From Filobacillus milosensis (GTDB lineage Bacteria > Bacillota > Bacilli > Bacillales > Alkalibacillaceae), in NCBI RefSeq assembly GCF_004402015.1, contig NZ_SOPW01000017.1:1-64000 (forward strand): DNA of 64,000 nucleotides, written 5' to 3'. Below the pieces are notes generated by a model, which did no database searches, had not been told where the DNA came from, and saw only the letters and a program-made list of their open reading frames with translations. Of this stretch, positions 17,077-26,598 are shown piece by piece. Position numbers and translations under genes: made by a program. Position 1 is the stretch's first letter. Each line of letters starts with the position of its first letter.

Positions 17077-18597
17077 TTATTTATCTTCTTGATCTGGAAT
17101 TTTCCCTATACCCAGCTCTTTCCCTTCTTTAAATATGGCTTTTATAAAACTGATTGTCATCAGTAACATAATTATGGAGAAAGGCAGTGCGGCGATAATC
17201 ATCGTGTTTTGTAGAGCTTGTAAACCACCTGTATACAGAAGAGCCAATGCTGTTGCAGATAATAATACACCCCACGTTAATTTTATCGCTTGACCCGGAG
17301 TGTGAGATCCTCCTGTCGTCATCATCCCCAATACGTAGGTCCCTGAATCTGCAGATGTAATAAAAAATGTACTAATTAAAGTAATTGCAGCAATCGAAGC
17401 GACCATCCCTAATGGATAATTCGAAAATACACCAAAAAGCATTTCTTCTGTTTTTAATGATGACAAATCGACACCATTATAAAACTCAAGTGAAATTGCC
17501 GTGCCACCAAACGTTGAAAACCATAGAAAACCTATTAATGATGGAATGATTAATACTGTAAAAACAAATTCCCTAATACTTCTGCCTTTTGAAACTCGTG
17601 CAATGAATATTCCAACGAATGGCGACCAGGCAATCCACCATGCCCAGTAGAATATCGTCCATGCATTAATCCATTCTCTTTCGGCTTGATCAAGAGGTGC
17701 GATACGAAAACTCATCGTAGGTAAGGTTTGGAAGTAAGAACCTAACGATTGGGTAAACATATTTAAAATAAACATCGTTGGACCAATGAAAAACATAATG
17801 ATGAATAGTGCAATTGCCAAAACCATATTCACATTACTCAAAATCTTAATTCCCTTACCTAACCCGGTCCAGGCTGAAATCATGAACAATATGGTTACGA
17901 CTGCGACAATAACGACTTGCACCCAAAAGCTGCTTGAAATATCAAAAAGGTATGTTAATCCGCCATTAATCTGTACCGCGCCAAAACCCAGTGTTGTTGC
18001 TACACCAATAACTGTAGCAAGCACAGCTAAAACATCAATCACGCTTCCCCATTTTCCATCCATACTTTTACCGAAAATCGGGTAGAGAGTTGCGCTGATT
18101 AACCCTGGTTTTTTATGCCTGAAATTAAAGTAGGCTAATACCAATGCCACTATTCCATATATAGCCCAAGCATGAAGTCCCCAGTGAAAATACGTAACAT
18201 TCATCGCATCGCGTATAGCTTCTTTTGTACCTATTTCCTCTGCAAAAGGTGAGGTGATAGCAAAATGATTGATCGGTTCTGCCGCACCCCAGAACACTAG
18301 ACCAATCCCCATCCCGGCACTAAATAACATGGCAATCCATGTCGGTCTTGAAAATTCAGGTTTTTCTCCCGGTGGACCCAATCGAATTTTTCCTAAAGGT
18401 GTAATTAAAAACACCAGACAAACCACAACGAATAAGGTAACAATAATTAAGTAATACCACCCAAATTTATTTGAAATAAACGTTTGAACATTTAGTGTGA
18501 TTTCTTCTAGACCATCTGGCCAAACAATACCTATGAAAACTAAAACAAGCATTATTCCTGCAGATATACTAAAAGCTGGTTTAGCTTTTTTTAACAT
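17077..18597 (-). CDS. BCCT family compatible-solute transporter (glycine betaine type), copy 2
   Basis: This 506-aa protein has the same layout as copy 1: 12 predicted helices, GMGIGLVFWGAAEP, and the TM8 Trp box WTIFYWAWWIAWSPFVGIFIARVSK. The main differences from copy 1 lie in the loops, around residues 100-115 (ITSPFAEEIGTKEA) and 375-385 (LEFYNGVDLSSLKTEE), which could tune affinity or substrate. The tandem arrangement points to gene duplication in a salt-adapted organism. A promoter shared in sequence with copy 1 lies upstream, overlapping the end of the HAD gene's 3' spacer. Confidence 0.9.
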   Translation of the reverse strand: MLKKAKPAFSISAGIMLVLVFIGIVWPDGLEEITLNVQTFISNKFGWYYLIIVTLFVVVCLVFLITPLGKIRLGPPGEKPEFSRPTWIAMLFSAGMGIGLVFWGAAEPINHFAITSPFAEEIGTKEAIRDAMNVTYFHWGLHAWAIYGIVALVLAYFNFRHKKPGLISATLYPIFGKSMDGKWGSVIDVLAVLATVIGVATTLGFGAVQINGGLTYLFDISSSFWVQVVIVAVVTILFMISAWTGLGKGIKILSNVNMVLAIALFIIMFFIGPTMFILNMFTQSLGSYFQTLPTMSFRIAPLDQAEREWINAWTIFYWAWWIAWSPFVGIFIARVSKGRSIREFVFTVLIIPSLIGFLWFSTFGGTAISLEFYNGVDLSSLKTEEMLFGVFSNYPLGMVASIAAITLISTFFITSADSGTYVLGMMTTGGSHTPGQAIKLTWGVLLSATALALLYTGGLQALQNTMIIAALPFSIIMLLMTISFIKAIFKEGKELGIGKIPDQEDK

Positions 18598-18636
18598 GAC
18601 ATAAGACTCCTTTATGATCGTGTGCTTTATGTCATT

Positions 18637-18666
18637 ATTATCTATAGGAATAATGCTTTTATTCAG
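18637..18666 (-). promoter_or_regulatory. Promoter of BCCT copy 2
   Basis: On the minus strand, CTGAAT (18661-18666) and GATAAT (18637-18642) are 18 bp apart, matching the promoter of copy 1 in sequence and spacing. Confidence 0.5.
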
Positions 18667-18669
18667 TGT

Positions 18670-19443
18670 TTATATTAAATTAATTTTTCTCAGTCCATGC
18701 ACAATGCCATCAGCATCAACTGATTTTGTTTCATATTTTGCAGCTTTTTTTGCCAAGCTATGTCCATTCCCCATCGCAAAACTATGCTCTATCTGTTTTA
18801 ACATTTCAATATCATTTAATCCATCCCCAAAAGCCACAAGGCGATCGTTAGAGATGTCAAGATGCTCAACAAGTTTCTGGATGCCCTTTGCTTTAGAGCC
18901 TCCAGCAGGGATGATATCGACTGAAAAAGGATGCCAGCGAATAAAATCAAATTGATTAAAGCTTTGTTCGTAGATTGTCTCTTCCCCCTTTTCACAAAAT
19001 AAAAGCGATTGATATAGTTCACGTTTAATGTAATGTGGATCGTGCGTAGGAAATTGATCAATTTTCAATGTGGCAATGCTTTCATTAATATAATCATGCT
19101 CTGGTACGTTCGCTTTCATATCTTCATCATCCATATATACCACTGGATGATCATTTCGAACAGCCATTTCAGTTAAGTCTTCTAAAGCATCTTTGTTCAA
19201 TGGATTTCGATAAATCACTTCACCGCTTAAAACCACAAACTGACCATTATAACTAACATATGTATCGATCCCGAGTTCTTCACGCAACTCAGCAAACATA
19301 AATGGTGCTCGGCCAGTTGCAATGGCAACCTCATGTCCATTTTCTTTTAATGTAAAAATCGCCTCTTTCGTAGATGCTGGCAATTGTTTGTCATGATCTA
19401 AAAGTGTCCCGTCAATATCAAAAAATACAATGTGTTTATTCAT
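18670..19443 (-). CDS. HAD superfamily phosphatase, Cof/YkrA-like
   Basis: This 257-aa protein is a class IIB HAD hydrolase. Motif I is FFDIDGTLLD (nucleophile Asp9, acid Asp11), motif II is in AIATGRAP, the Lys of motif III is in GGSKAKGIQ, and motif IV is VAFGDGLNDIEML. A C2-type cap lies in the middle. Such enzymes dephosphorylate sugar phosphates, flavins or PLP, and the substrate is unknown. AGGAG precedes the ATG. No terminator is seen before the BCCT promoter, so some read-through is possible. Confidence 0.88.
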   Translation of the reverse strand: MNKHIVFFDIDGTLLDHDKQLPASTKEAIFTLKENGHEVAIATGRAPFMFAELREELGIDTYVSYNGQFVVLSGEVIYRNPLNKDALEDLTEMAVRNDHPVVYMDDEDMKANVPEHDYINESIATLKIDQFPTHDPHYIKRELYQSLLFCEKGEETIYEQSFNQFDFIRWHPFSVDIIPAGGSKAKGIQKLVEHLDISNDRLVAFGDGLNDIEMLKQIEHSFAMGNGHSLAKKAAKYETKSVDADGIVHGLRKINLI

Positions 19444-19600
19444 AAGTGTGCTCCTATTCTAAGTTAAAAGTTCGGACAATGATCTTGTGAAATGTTATGA
19501 TGTAGAATAAGTATTTTTTAGGCAATAATAAGTTTTATTTAAAATTTCCGCAAATAATTCGGGCGATAAACCAAGTTTTTCTCAAAAGGAATGAGCGATA

Positions 19601-22600
19601 TTGTTAAATCGACAGACCATCAAAAATCTGTTTTCTAATACAATTTACCAAAGAGGTCAACGTTATTACAACCAAGGGAAGGTGATCAACCTTTCGTATG
19701 AGGAAGAATTAGATCAATGGCACGCGAGCGTGTTAGGGACTAAAACTTATCGTGTGACCGTTGAACTAATCGGCGATAATATTCAATATTACTGCAATTG
19801 TCCTGCTCATGACCAGTACGGACAATGTAAGCATAGTGCCGCAGTATTGTTAGCCGTTTTAAATGAACGAAAAAAAACGAATATGTTTCAACCAGATCAA
19901 GATGATGAGTATTTGCGTTTCCGTGAAAAATTAAATCGTTACTTTAATCGAGAAAAAGATGAGCCAAAAGATTATTCAACTGAATTAATTGATTTATTTT
20001 CGGGTCAAACATCAGTTAACCCGAGCGAAGACCCATCCTGGGGAAAAGAGCAGCTTCAGGTGGAGTATACTCTTAAAACTGAGGATAAATTATTTTTCGG
20101 TAAGCTGTTTTCCATCGAAATGAAAGTTGGCGTTGAGCGTACATATGTCGTCAAAAGTATGAAGAAATTCTTAGAAAGTATTAGCGATAAGCGAGAGCAT
20201 GTATTTACATCTAAGTTCTCATATCATCCGGATGATCACTACTTCGCTGAAGATGACCGGAAGATCGTTGATTACCTTATTCAAATCTACGAGAATGAAG
20301 ATTTCTATGAAAGTCAGTGGCAAAAATCTGCAACGCAAAAAGGTATGATTATTCCACCTGCTTTTACAGATCAGCTTCTGCCCCTTTTAGCTGAACGAGG
20401 GGTTTCTTTTGAAAATGGGTCAAATCAATACAGTACGTTTAAATGGATTAATGAGGAATTGCCTTTCGATTTTTCATTAACGACATCTAAAAATGGGTAC
20501 GCATTAGATACGGCCACGATTAATCAATATGAACATTTCAAAAACTATGGGATTGTTATTGATGAAAATAATTTATATAGATTGACCAAAGCTCAACAAG
20601 ATATAGTCAAACAAGTTTTCAAATTATTAAATCAAGAATCAAACATTTCAATTAGTACACAGCAAATGGATGAATTCGTATCACAAGTTATTCCACACCT
20701 TAAAAAGATTGGTCGTGTCAAATCAACAAAGAAGGTTGCCGAATCCATTGTTAATCCTGAATTGAAGGCAACCCTGCACCTCGACCAGGTAGAACACCGT
20801 TTAACTGCTAAGCTAAGGTATTGGTATGATGATATCGAAATCGATCCAATGAAACCTAATGACATTCATAAACCTGACCCGAGCCAAATATTAATCAGAG
20901 ATTCTGAAAAAGAAGCCAAAGTCATGAAAGTAATTGAGCATGCTGATTTTAAATTTAACGGGACTGAGCTTTACCTAGAATATGAGGACGAAATTTTTAA
21001 CTTTTTATATGAACACTTACCTCAGCTTGATGACGTAGCTGAGATTTATCTAACGAACGCAGTTAAATCATGGTTAGTAGAGGCAGCTGAAGCTCCAAGT
21101 GTTCAAGTCGATTTTGATTCCGGCGAGAATTTTTTAGAAGTCAATTTTGAATTAGGCGATATTAATTATGATGAAATTACGCACATCATCAAATCAGTAG
21201 TTGAGAAAAAACGTTTTTACCGTTTACCAGATGGTTCGTTTCTTCCACTGGAAGATGAATCATTGACCCAAATGTCTCACTTACTTGATGAACTGAACAT
21301 TAATGCTGAGGATATAAAAGATGGGTCGGTTCAACTACCGGCATATAGAGGGTTACAGTTAGAAGATGCTGTTACTACCGGATTAAAGAAAAAGTACAGT
21401 AAAGCTTTTCAACAACTCATCGATGATATTAAAGCACCAAGTCAGGCAGAAGTGCCTTTACCCCAGGCCTTAAGAGCTGATTTAAGAGAATACCAAAAGG
21501 TTGGTTTTCAGTGGTTAAAATCTCTCAGTCGATATCGTTTTGGTGGAATTTTAGCTGACGATATGGGGTTAGGAAAAACATTACAGAGTATTGCTTTTCT
21601 TTTATCGGAATTAGAAGAGAACAAAGCATCTTCTAAGCCAGCTTTAATTGTATCGCCCGCTTCACTCGTTTATAACTGGCAGGCCGAGTTTGAGAAGTTT
21701 GCACCTACCATGAATGTATTAGTAATGAGCGGAAGCATTTCCGAGCGTCAAAAACTCTTAGAAGATATAAATGAATTTGATGTCGTGATTACGTCTTATC
21801 CATTAGTACGACAAGATGTTGAAGACTATCGTCACCTGGAATTTTCAACATTAATCATGGATGAAGCACAAGCTATCAAGAATCACTTGACGAAGCAAGC
21901 TAAAGCGATTCGAGCAATTAAAGCTACCCAACGCTTTGCATTAAGTGGTACACCGATTGAAAATTCTTTAGATGAATTATGGTCGATTTTTGATGTGATA
22001 TTACCTGGATTTTTCCCAAGCAAAAAAGAGTTCAGAAACATGGACCAACATCAAGTGTCTAAAATGAGTCGACCGTTTATTTTACGTAGGATTAAACAAG
22101 ATGTTCTAACTGAACTGCCGGATAAAATCGAATCGGTACAACACTCCGAACTAACTATGGATCAGAAGCAATTGTACTTAGGTTATCTTGATAAAATCAA
22201 ATCCGAAACAGCAAGCGCTATATCAAATGAAGGTTTTCAAAAAAATCGTATGAAGATCTTAGCCGGGCTAACTCGTTTACGCCAGCTTTGCTGTCACCCA
22301 TCCTTATTTATTGAGGACTATGAAGGTGAGTCGGGTAAAATGAATCAGCTTTTAGATATGATTGATACAGCTCGTGAGAATGGGCATCGCATCCTTATTT
22401 TCTCCCAGTTTGCGAGTATGTTGAAAATCATTCGCGAAACACTGACTGATTTTGGACGTGAGGTGTTCTATCTAGATGGTCAGACACCATCTAAAAACCG
22501 TGTTGAGATGGTCAATCGATTCAACCAGGGTGAAAAAGAAATCTTCTTAATATCTTTAAAAGCCGGGGGAACTGGATTAAACCTTACCGGGGCAGATACC

Positions 22601-22843
22601 GTAATTTTATACGATCTATGGTGGAACCCGGCCGTTGAAGAGCAAGCAGCTGGACGTGCTCATCGAATAGGTCAAAAGAAAGTTGTTCAAGTTCATAGGC
22701 TGATTACTAAAGGAACAATCGAAGAAAAAATTTACGCCTTACAACAACGCAAACGTGAGTTGATTGAAAACGTCATTCAACCAGGAAAAACCATGTTCAG
22801 CAGCTTAAGTGAAGATGAAATAAGAGAATTATTAAATGTTTAA
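19601..22843 (+). CDS. SNF2-family helicase/ATPase with N-terminal SWIM zinc finger
   Basis: This 1080-aa protein combines a SWIM zinc finger (Cys65, Cys67, Cys76, His78 in YYCNCPAHDQYGQCKHS), a long linker or helicase-associated region, and a SNF2 ATPase from about residue 620. Motifs are DDMGLGKT (Walker A), MDEAQAIKN (Walker B), LSGTPIENSLDELWS (motif III), and in the C-terminal lobe LISLKAGGTGLNLTGAD and QAAGRAHRIGQ. Bacterial SNF2 proteins of this kind resemble RapA or YwqA and are thought to move along DNA or remodel nucleoprotein complexes. The likely start is TTG at 19601, behind AAAGGA; the ATG at 19591 is out of frame. It is transcribed alone. Confidence 0.9.
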   Translation: MLNRQTIKNLFSNTIYQRGQRYYNQGKVINLSYEEELDQWHASVLGTKTYRVTVELIGDNIQYYCNCPAHDQYGQCKHSAAVLLAVLNERKKTNMFQPDQDDEYLRFREKLNRYFNREKDEPKDYSTELIDLFSGQTSVNPSEDPSWGKEQLQVEYTLKTEDKLFFGKLFSIEMKVGVERTYVVKSMKKFLESISDKREHVFTSKFSYHPDDHYFAEDDRKIVDYLIQIYENEDFYESQWQKSATQKGMIIPPAFTDQLLPLLAERGVSFENGSNQYSTFKWINEELPFDFSLTTSKNGYALDTATINQYEHFKNYGIVIDENNLYRLTKAQQDIVKQVFKLLNQESNISISTQQMDEFVSQVIPHLKKIGRVKSTKKVAESIVNPELKATLHLDQVEHRLTAKLRYWYDDIEIDPMKPNDIHKPDPSQILIRDSEKEAKVMKVIEHADFKFNGTELYLEYEDEIFNFLYEHLPQLDDVAEIYLTNAVKSWLVEAAEAPSVQVDFDSGENFLEVNFELGDINYDEITHIIKSVVEKKRFYRLPDGSFLPLEDESLTQMSHLLDELNINAEDIKDGSVQLPAYRGLQLEDAVTTGLKKKYSKAFQQLIDDIKAPSQAEVPLPQALRADLREYQKVGFQWLKSLSRYRFGGILADDMGLGKTLQSIAFLLSELEENKASSKPALIVSPASLVYNWQAEFEKFAPTMNVLVMSGSISERQKLLEDINEFDVVITSYPLVRQDVEDYRHLEFSTLIMDEAQAIKNHLTKQAKAIRAIKATQRFALSGTPIENSLDELWSIFDVILPGFFPSKKEFRNMDQHQVSKMSRPFILRRIKQDVLTELPDKIESVQHSELTMDQKQLYLGYLDKIKSETASAISNEGFQKNRMKILAGLTRLRQLCCHPSLFIEDYEGESGKMNQLLDMIDTARENGHRILIFSQFASMLKIIRETLTDFGREVFYLDGQTPSKNRVEMVNRFNQGEKEIFLISLKAGGTGLNLTGADTVILYDLWWNPAVEEQAAGRAHRIGQKKVVQVHRLITKGTIEEKIYALQQRKRELIENVIQPGKTMFSSLSEDEIRELLNV

Positions 22844-22953
22844 GTTTTGGTCTGCCTTTAAAGGTGGGCCATTTTTCTATATCAAAGAGTTCAATATTTT
22901 GGATAAATGTTGTATATTAGAATTTGTGAGTAAATCAACATTGGAGATGAATT

Positions 22954-24108
22954 ATGTCAGACCAAACATCATTAACACCACTCAAAACCTTATTATTCGC
23001 GTTTCATGCAACAAATACAATCATTATTAGTTTCTTGCCCTTATATTTAAAGGAACAAGGATTAAGTGGATCAGAAATAGGTTGGGTCCTAGCAGTCGGA
23101 CCTTTAGCAGCGATCATTTCACAACCCTTTTGGGGGTATATGAGTGATAAATATAAAACGATTAAAAAAATCCTTTTAATATGTATCTTTGGATTGATTC
23201 TATTCAGTTCCATTTTCTTAAACATGACGCTATTCGTACCATTATTGATTATCGGCTTTTTCTTCTACTTTTTTGCTACACCTATTGGTGGACTAGGCGA
23301 TAGTTTAGCCCAAAGACGAGCAGATGATTTAGAGGTATCATTTGGAACGATTAGAACTTGGGGATCTATTGGATTTGCCACATCTTCACTTGTCATTGGA
23401 CAAGTATTAGACATGTTTGGCGTTGAATATATGATTTGGCCTTATTTAGGATTTGCCTTAATAGCCTTAATCGTCACATTCAGATTGACAGATGTTGAGG
23501 CGACTAAAGATCCCGTTAAACTAAGTGATGTTAGAACACTTTTTCAGAATAAGCCGTTTATGCTTTTTCTATTTTTCATGATGTTTCTAACTATTGCGCA
23601 TAGAGCCAATGATAGTTTTATTGGTCTATACATCGAACAATTGGGCGGTAGTGCAAGCTTAGTCGGAATTGCTTGGTTCATAGGTGTCATGAGTGAAGCT
23701 TTAGTTTTCGCATTGGCTGGACGCTGGTTTAGAAAGTACCACACAATCATCTTTATTATAATCTCTGGTATCCTATATAGCTTTAGATGGTTTTTATATG
23801 CTTATGTCGATGAATATTGGATCGTCATCGCGTTACAAGTATTACACGGTGTGACATTCGGAGTTCTATATTTAGCATCACTAGATTACGTAACCCGCTT
23901 AATTCCAAAGCTATTACAGTCTTCAGGTCACTTAATGTTTTACGCGACCTTCTTTGGAATCTCAGGCATTATCGGGTCCTTAATCGGTGGAGCACTAATC
24001 GATGTATACGGTGGAAGCACTCTATACTTTGTTATGGGGTGTATTGCAGTAACGGGTACCGTTCTCTTAACCATTTATCATATCTTGCCTTATGGGAAGA
24101 AAGCTTAG
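22954..24108 (+). CDS. MFS transporter (LacY-like, MFS_1_like group)
   Basis: This 384-aa protein has 12 predicted transmembrane helices in two halves. The loop GYMSDKYKTIKKILL between TM2 and TM3 is the MFS motif A, and the N-terminus LLFAFHATNTIIISFLPLYLKEQGLSGSEIGWVLAVGPL is typical of the group annotated as nucleoside, sugar or phenylpropionate:H+ symporters. The substrate is unknown. GGAG precedes the ATG with an 8-nt spacer. It runs convergent with the GPP34 gene, with a repeat array and a bidirectional terminator between them. Confidence 0.88.
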   Translation: MSDQTSLTPLKTLLFAFHATNTIIISFLPLYLKEQGLSGSEIGWVLAVGPLAAIISQPFWGYMSDKYKTIKKILLICIFGLILFSSIFLNMTLFVPLLIIGFFFYFFATPIGGLGDSLAQRRADDLEVSFGTIRTWGSIGFATSSLVIGQVLDMFGVEYMIWPYLGFALIALIVTFRLTDVEATKDPVKLSDVRTLFQNKPFMLFLFFMMFLTIAHRANDSFIGLYIEQLGGSASLVGIAWFIGVMSEALVFALAGRWFRKYHTIIFIIISGILYSFRWFLYAYVDEYWIVIALQVLHGVTFGVLYLASLDYVTRLIPKLLQSSGHLMFYATFFGISGIIGSLIGGALIDVYGGSTLYFVMGCIAVTGTVLLTIYHILPYGKKA

Positions 24109-24125
24109 AGTAGATGATAGAAGAG

Positions 24126-24225
24126 GCAAATATTTTTTTGAAATAAGCAAATAAAATTTAAAAATGAGCAAATAAATTTCAAGAATAAGCAAATAAAATT
24201 TTAAGAAAAGCAAATAAGTGAAACG
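24126..24225 (+). repeat. Array of five 21-bp degenerate repeats, core GCAAATAAA
   Basis: The core starts at 24126, 24147, 24168, 24189 and 24210, exactly every 21 bp. The filler is variable and AT-rich. It is the same family as 109-213, in the opposite orientation on the map. It lies between the stop of the MFS gene and the bidirectional terminator. Confidence 0.85.
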
Positions 24226-24227
24226 TA

Positions 24228-24258
24228 AAAAAGGAGAGCGAACCCCGCTCTCCTTTTT
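24228..24258. terminator. Bidirectional terminator between MFS and GPP34 genes
   Basis: A perfect 13-bp stem AAAAAGGAGAGCG / CGCTCTCCTTTTT encloses a 5-nt loop, with A and T tracts suited to both strands. Confidence 0.92.
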
Positions 24259-24260
24259 CT

Positions 24261-24947
24261 TTATGAACTTGATGAAGAAGCTGCTGCGGCTGCACCGACA
24301 CTTGCGATAATAGCTGTATTCATCGCATCAATCGCTACAGAAACTGCCTTACCATGAGGATTATTCTTCATAATATGTTTAATCTTCTTTTTAACATCCT
24401 TATATTCTTCTTTTGTAAACAACGTTTTTGCGAGTTCACAGGCATGTAAAAGTCCGATTAATACTACCGTTCTTTCACCTTCAATTTTTTCATCAGACCG
24501 AATAGCCTCTTTAACTTTTGCTCGTATCGCATTTTCTTTACCTGTGTTTTCAGAAGGGTATACCTCTTTAGAGAAAACGAATAACACTTTTTGTTCCTCT
24601 TGTTTTAAGATTCCTCGTTCGATCAGGCGATCAATATACCCTTGATGTTTCTTTTTCCATTGAATATGGCCTCCAAGCTTGGTCACCCAATGTTTCATAC
24701 TGCGTGGCTTACCTTTATCCTTCTCCTTCATATATTGTAGCGACTCATTTAATAATTCATCTCCAGAATCATCTTGATCTAAGAAAATCACTTTTTTATT
24801 TTTATAATCGATACAACCATTTAAAGCTAATTCCATTAAAATGGCACCAGCTAAACCAAAATGGATCGATGAAGAAGTGGACATGCTCATCTTCCCTGTT
24901 TCATCATCTAAAGCAATAAGTAAAAGTTCTTCGGTTAGAGTTAACAT
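24261..24947 (-). CDS. GPP34 (GOLPH3/Vps74-like) domain protein
   Basis: This 228-aa protein matches the GPP34 fold known from the eukaryotic Golgi phosphatidylinositol-4-phosphate-binding protein GOLPH3. Recognisable segments are LTLTEELLLIALDDETGK, FGLAGAILMELALNG, and LIGLLHACELAKTLF. Bacterial versions are common in Gram-positives and have no settled function. The C-terminus is odd: an Ala stretch followed by six Ser residues (from about 217), probably a disordered or amphipathic tail. AAAGGAGG precedes the ATG. The upstream oxidoreductase gene is 46 bp away on the same strand, so the two are probably co-transcribed. Confidence 0.82.
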   Translation of the reverse strand: MLTLTEELLLIALDDETGKMSMSTSSSIHFGLAGAILMELALNGCIDYKNKKVIFLDQDDSGDELLNESLQYMKEKDKGKPRSMKHWVTKLGGHIQWKKKHQGYIDRLIERGILKQEEQKVLFVFSKEVYPSENTGKENAIRAKVKEAIRSDEKIEGERTVVLIGLLHACELAKTLFTKEEYKDVKKKIKHIMKNNPHGKAVSVAIDAMNTAIIASVGAAAAASSSSS

Positions 24948-24993
24948 ATAGGGCCTCCTTTACGTTATAAAAACGAATATGTTTCTTTAAATG

Positions 24994-26022
24994 TTATCCA
25001 TTTCTAATCTGGTCTAGAACCTTTTGGTTTTCATGACCATCTAATCCAGTTGGTAGATCTTCATGAAGTTGATCATTTGCTATATATTCATAAATTTCTT
25101 TTAGGTAAGGATCAAAAGCAGCGAAATACCCTGAAGCGATTTTAGTTAGCTGTTCAGGTACTTCAACTTGTGTGAATTGGACTTCTTCAAGTTCTTCATT
25201 TGCAAGCCCTACTCTTAACCTTTTATCATCCTCTAAAACTATTGTCCCTTCAGTCCCGTAGACTTTTAAATTCGATCCTAAACTATGATTCACACCGGTA
25301 AGAACTTGAATTGAAAAGGTCGACCCATTTTCTAAAACACCTTGAAGTAAAAATCCGTCGTCTGCATCACGCTTTTCACCATCACCTTCGGGCACATGAG
25401 TGGCTAACAATCCATTCACTTGCTTCACTTCACTTCCGGTCAACCATCTCATGCAATCGATTAAATGAGAACCAATGGCACCAAGCATACCTCCAGACTG
25501 ATCTTTTTTACCTAACCAGCCAGGCTTAGATGTTTTAAAACGCTGATATAAAGCCATCGACATATGATATTCAAAATGAAGGATGTCTCCTACTTTATTT
25601 TGGCTAAGCAATTCATTCACTTTCTGTCTGCCAGGTAAGAATCGCCATTCGAAATCTAATAATAGTTTTCGATCATTTTCTTCTGCAATACGAACAAGCT
25701 CTTGTGATTCTTCACTATTCACTGTAAAAGGTTTTTCACAAACTACATCAACGCCGTTCTCTAACGCAAACTTAGCCATCTCATGGTGAAGTGTTGGCAT
25801 TGAACTGACGAATACAAGGTCCAACTCTTCATTAAGAATCATTTCTTTCCACTCTTTATAGTGATTAGGCATACTATTTTCATTATGTATGGTTTCAGGT
25901 AACTCATGACGTTTCATGGTAGCTACTGCAATCACTTCCATATTGGGCTGTAAATTTATTATAGGTAATTGAACTTTGAGGCCAAACCCTCCGCCAATCA
26001 CGCCTACTTTTAATTGTTTCAT
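24994..26022 (-). CDS. Gfo/Idh/MocA family oxidoreductase
   Basis: This 342-aa cytosolic NAD(P)-dependent dehydrogenase starts with a Rossmann fold (VGVIGGGFGLKVQLP, residues 5-19). It then carries the family signature CEKPFTVNSEE with the catalytic Lys, near residue 95, and a C-terminal substrate domain with GGMLGAIGSHLIDCMRW. Members oxidise sugars, inositols or related polyols. No sugar operon surrounds it, so the substrate cannot be inferred. AGGAGG precedes the ATG. It is likely the first gene of a pair with the GPP34 gene. Confidence 0.87.
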   Translation of the reverse strand: MKQLKVGVIGGGFGLKVQLPIINLQPNMEVIAVATMKRHELPETIHNENSMPNHYKEWKEMILNEELDLVFVSSMPTLHHEMAKFALENGVDVVCEKPFTVNSEESQELVRIAEENDRKLLLDFEWRFLPGRQKVNELLSQNKVGDILHFEYHMSMALYQRFKTSKPGWLGKKDQSGGMLGAIGSHLIDCMRWLTGSEVKQVNGLLATHVPEGDGEKRDADDGFLLQGVLENGSTFSIQVLTGVNHSLGSNLKVYGTEGTIVLEDDKRLRVGLANEELEEVQFTQVEVPEQLTKIASGYFAAFDPYLKEIYEYIANDQLHEDLPTGLDGHENQKVLDQIRNG

Positions 26023-26102
26023 AGATGTTCCTCCTTTAATTGTTTGAATTATCTATAAATCTATATTGACACAATCCTTATCATGGAGCAATTATGCAAC
26101 AT

Positions 26103-26130
26103 TAAAAAGCCCCCAACCATTGAGGGCCTT
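26103..26130 (-). terminator. Terminator of the Cys/His-rich protein gene
   Basis: GCCCTC and GGGGGC pair, with one G-U, around a 7-nt loop. The stem is followed on the minus strand by five T residues. Confidence 0.75.
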
Positions 26131-26132
26131 GA

Positions 26133-26489
26133 CTAATAATCCACATAATAAACGCAGCACACTTTTTTGACTTTCTTTTTCTTAGGTTTCCAATCGTTAC
26201 AACCACAATCACAGTCGTGGTGATGATAATCTTTTTTACACTTTCTCTTTGGCTTCCAATCATTGCAACCACAGTCACAATCATGAAAGCAATCCCACTC
26301 CCATTTTTTCTTATGTTCCCAATCTTTGTGGTGGATATCTTTCTTCTTATGACACGGATGATCATGATGGATGTCTTTTTCCTTACATTTTTTCCTACAA
26401 TGACATTCGCCACAACAGCATTTGTGATAACCAAGAAGCTGATTTAAAAAATAATTATACTCTTCTCCCTTGCCACAAAAGCCACACAT
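26133..26489 (-). CDS. Cys/His-rich protein with an internal duplication, possible metal-binding or spore coat protein
   Basis: This 118-aa protein is dominated by Cys, His, Lys, Asp and Trp. It contains HKCCCGECHC near residue 22 and two copies of a motif reading H-DCDCGCNDWKPK (about residues 68-82 and 91-105). There is no signal peptide or transmembrane segment. I recognise no family. The composition suggests metal binding or disulfide cross-linking, as in insoluble spore coat proteins, but this is inference. AAAGGA lies eight bases before the ATG and a terminator follows, supporting a real gene. Several overlapping frames are open by composition and are not genes. Confidence 0.7.
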   Translation of the reverse strand: MCGFCGKGEEYNYFLNQLLGYHKCCCGECHCRKKCKEKDIHHDHPCHKKKDIHHKDWEHKKKWEWDCFHDCDCGCNDWKPKRKCKKDYHHHDCDCGCNDWKPKKKKVKKVCCVYYVDY

Positions 26490-26598
26490 AAGGCATTTCC
26501 TTTCTTTAATAGATTATATAATCAATATATTAGAGTTAATAGTTTTGGACACGGCCATGTGGAAGAGAAATTTTCATTTATAAGCTTAATACGAACTT

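Noticed and set aside
26102-26491. Several overlapping ORFs on both strands around the Cys/His-rich gene
   Set aside because: They arise from biased codon composition (few A/T stop patterns). Only the frame at 26133-26489 has a good ribosome binding site and a repeated Cys motif.
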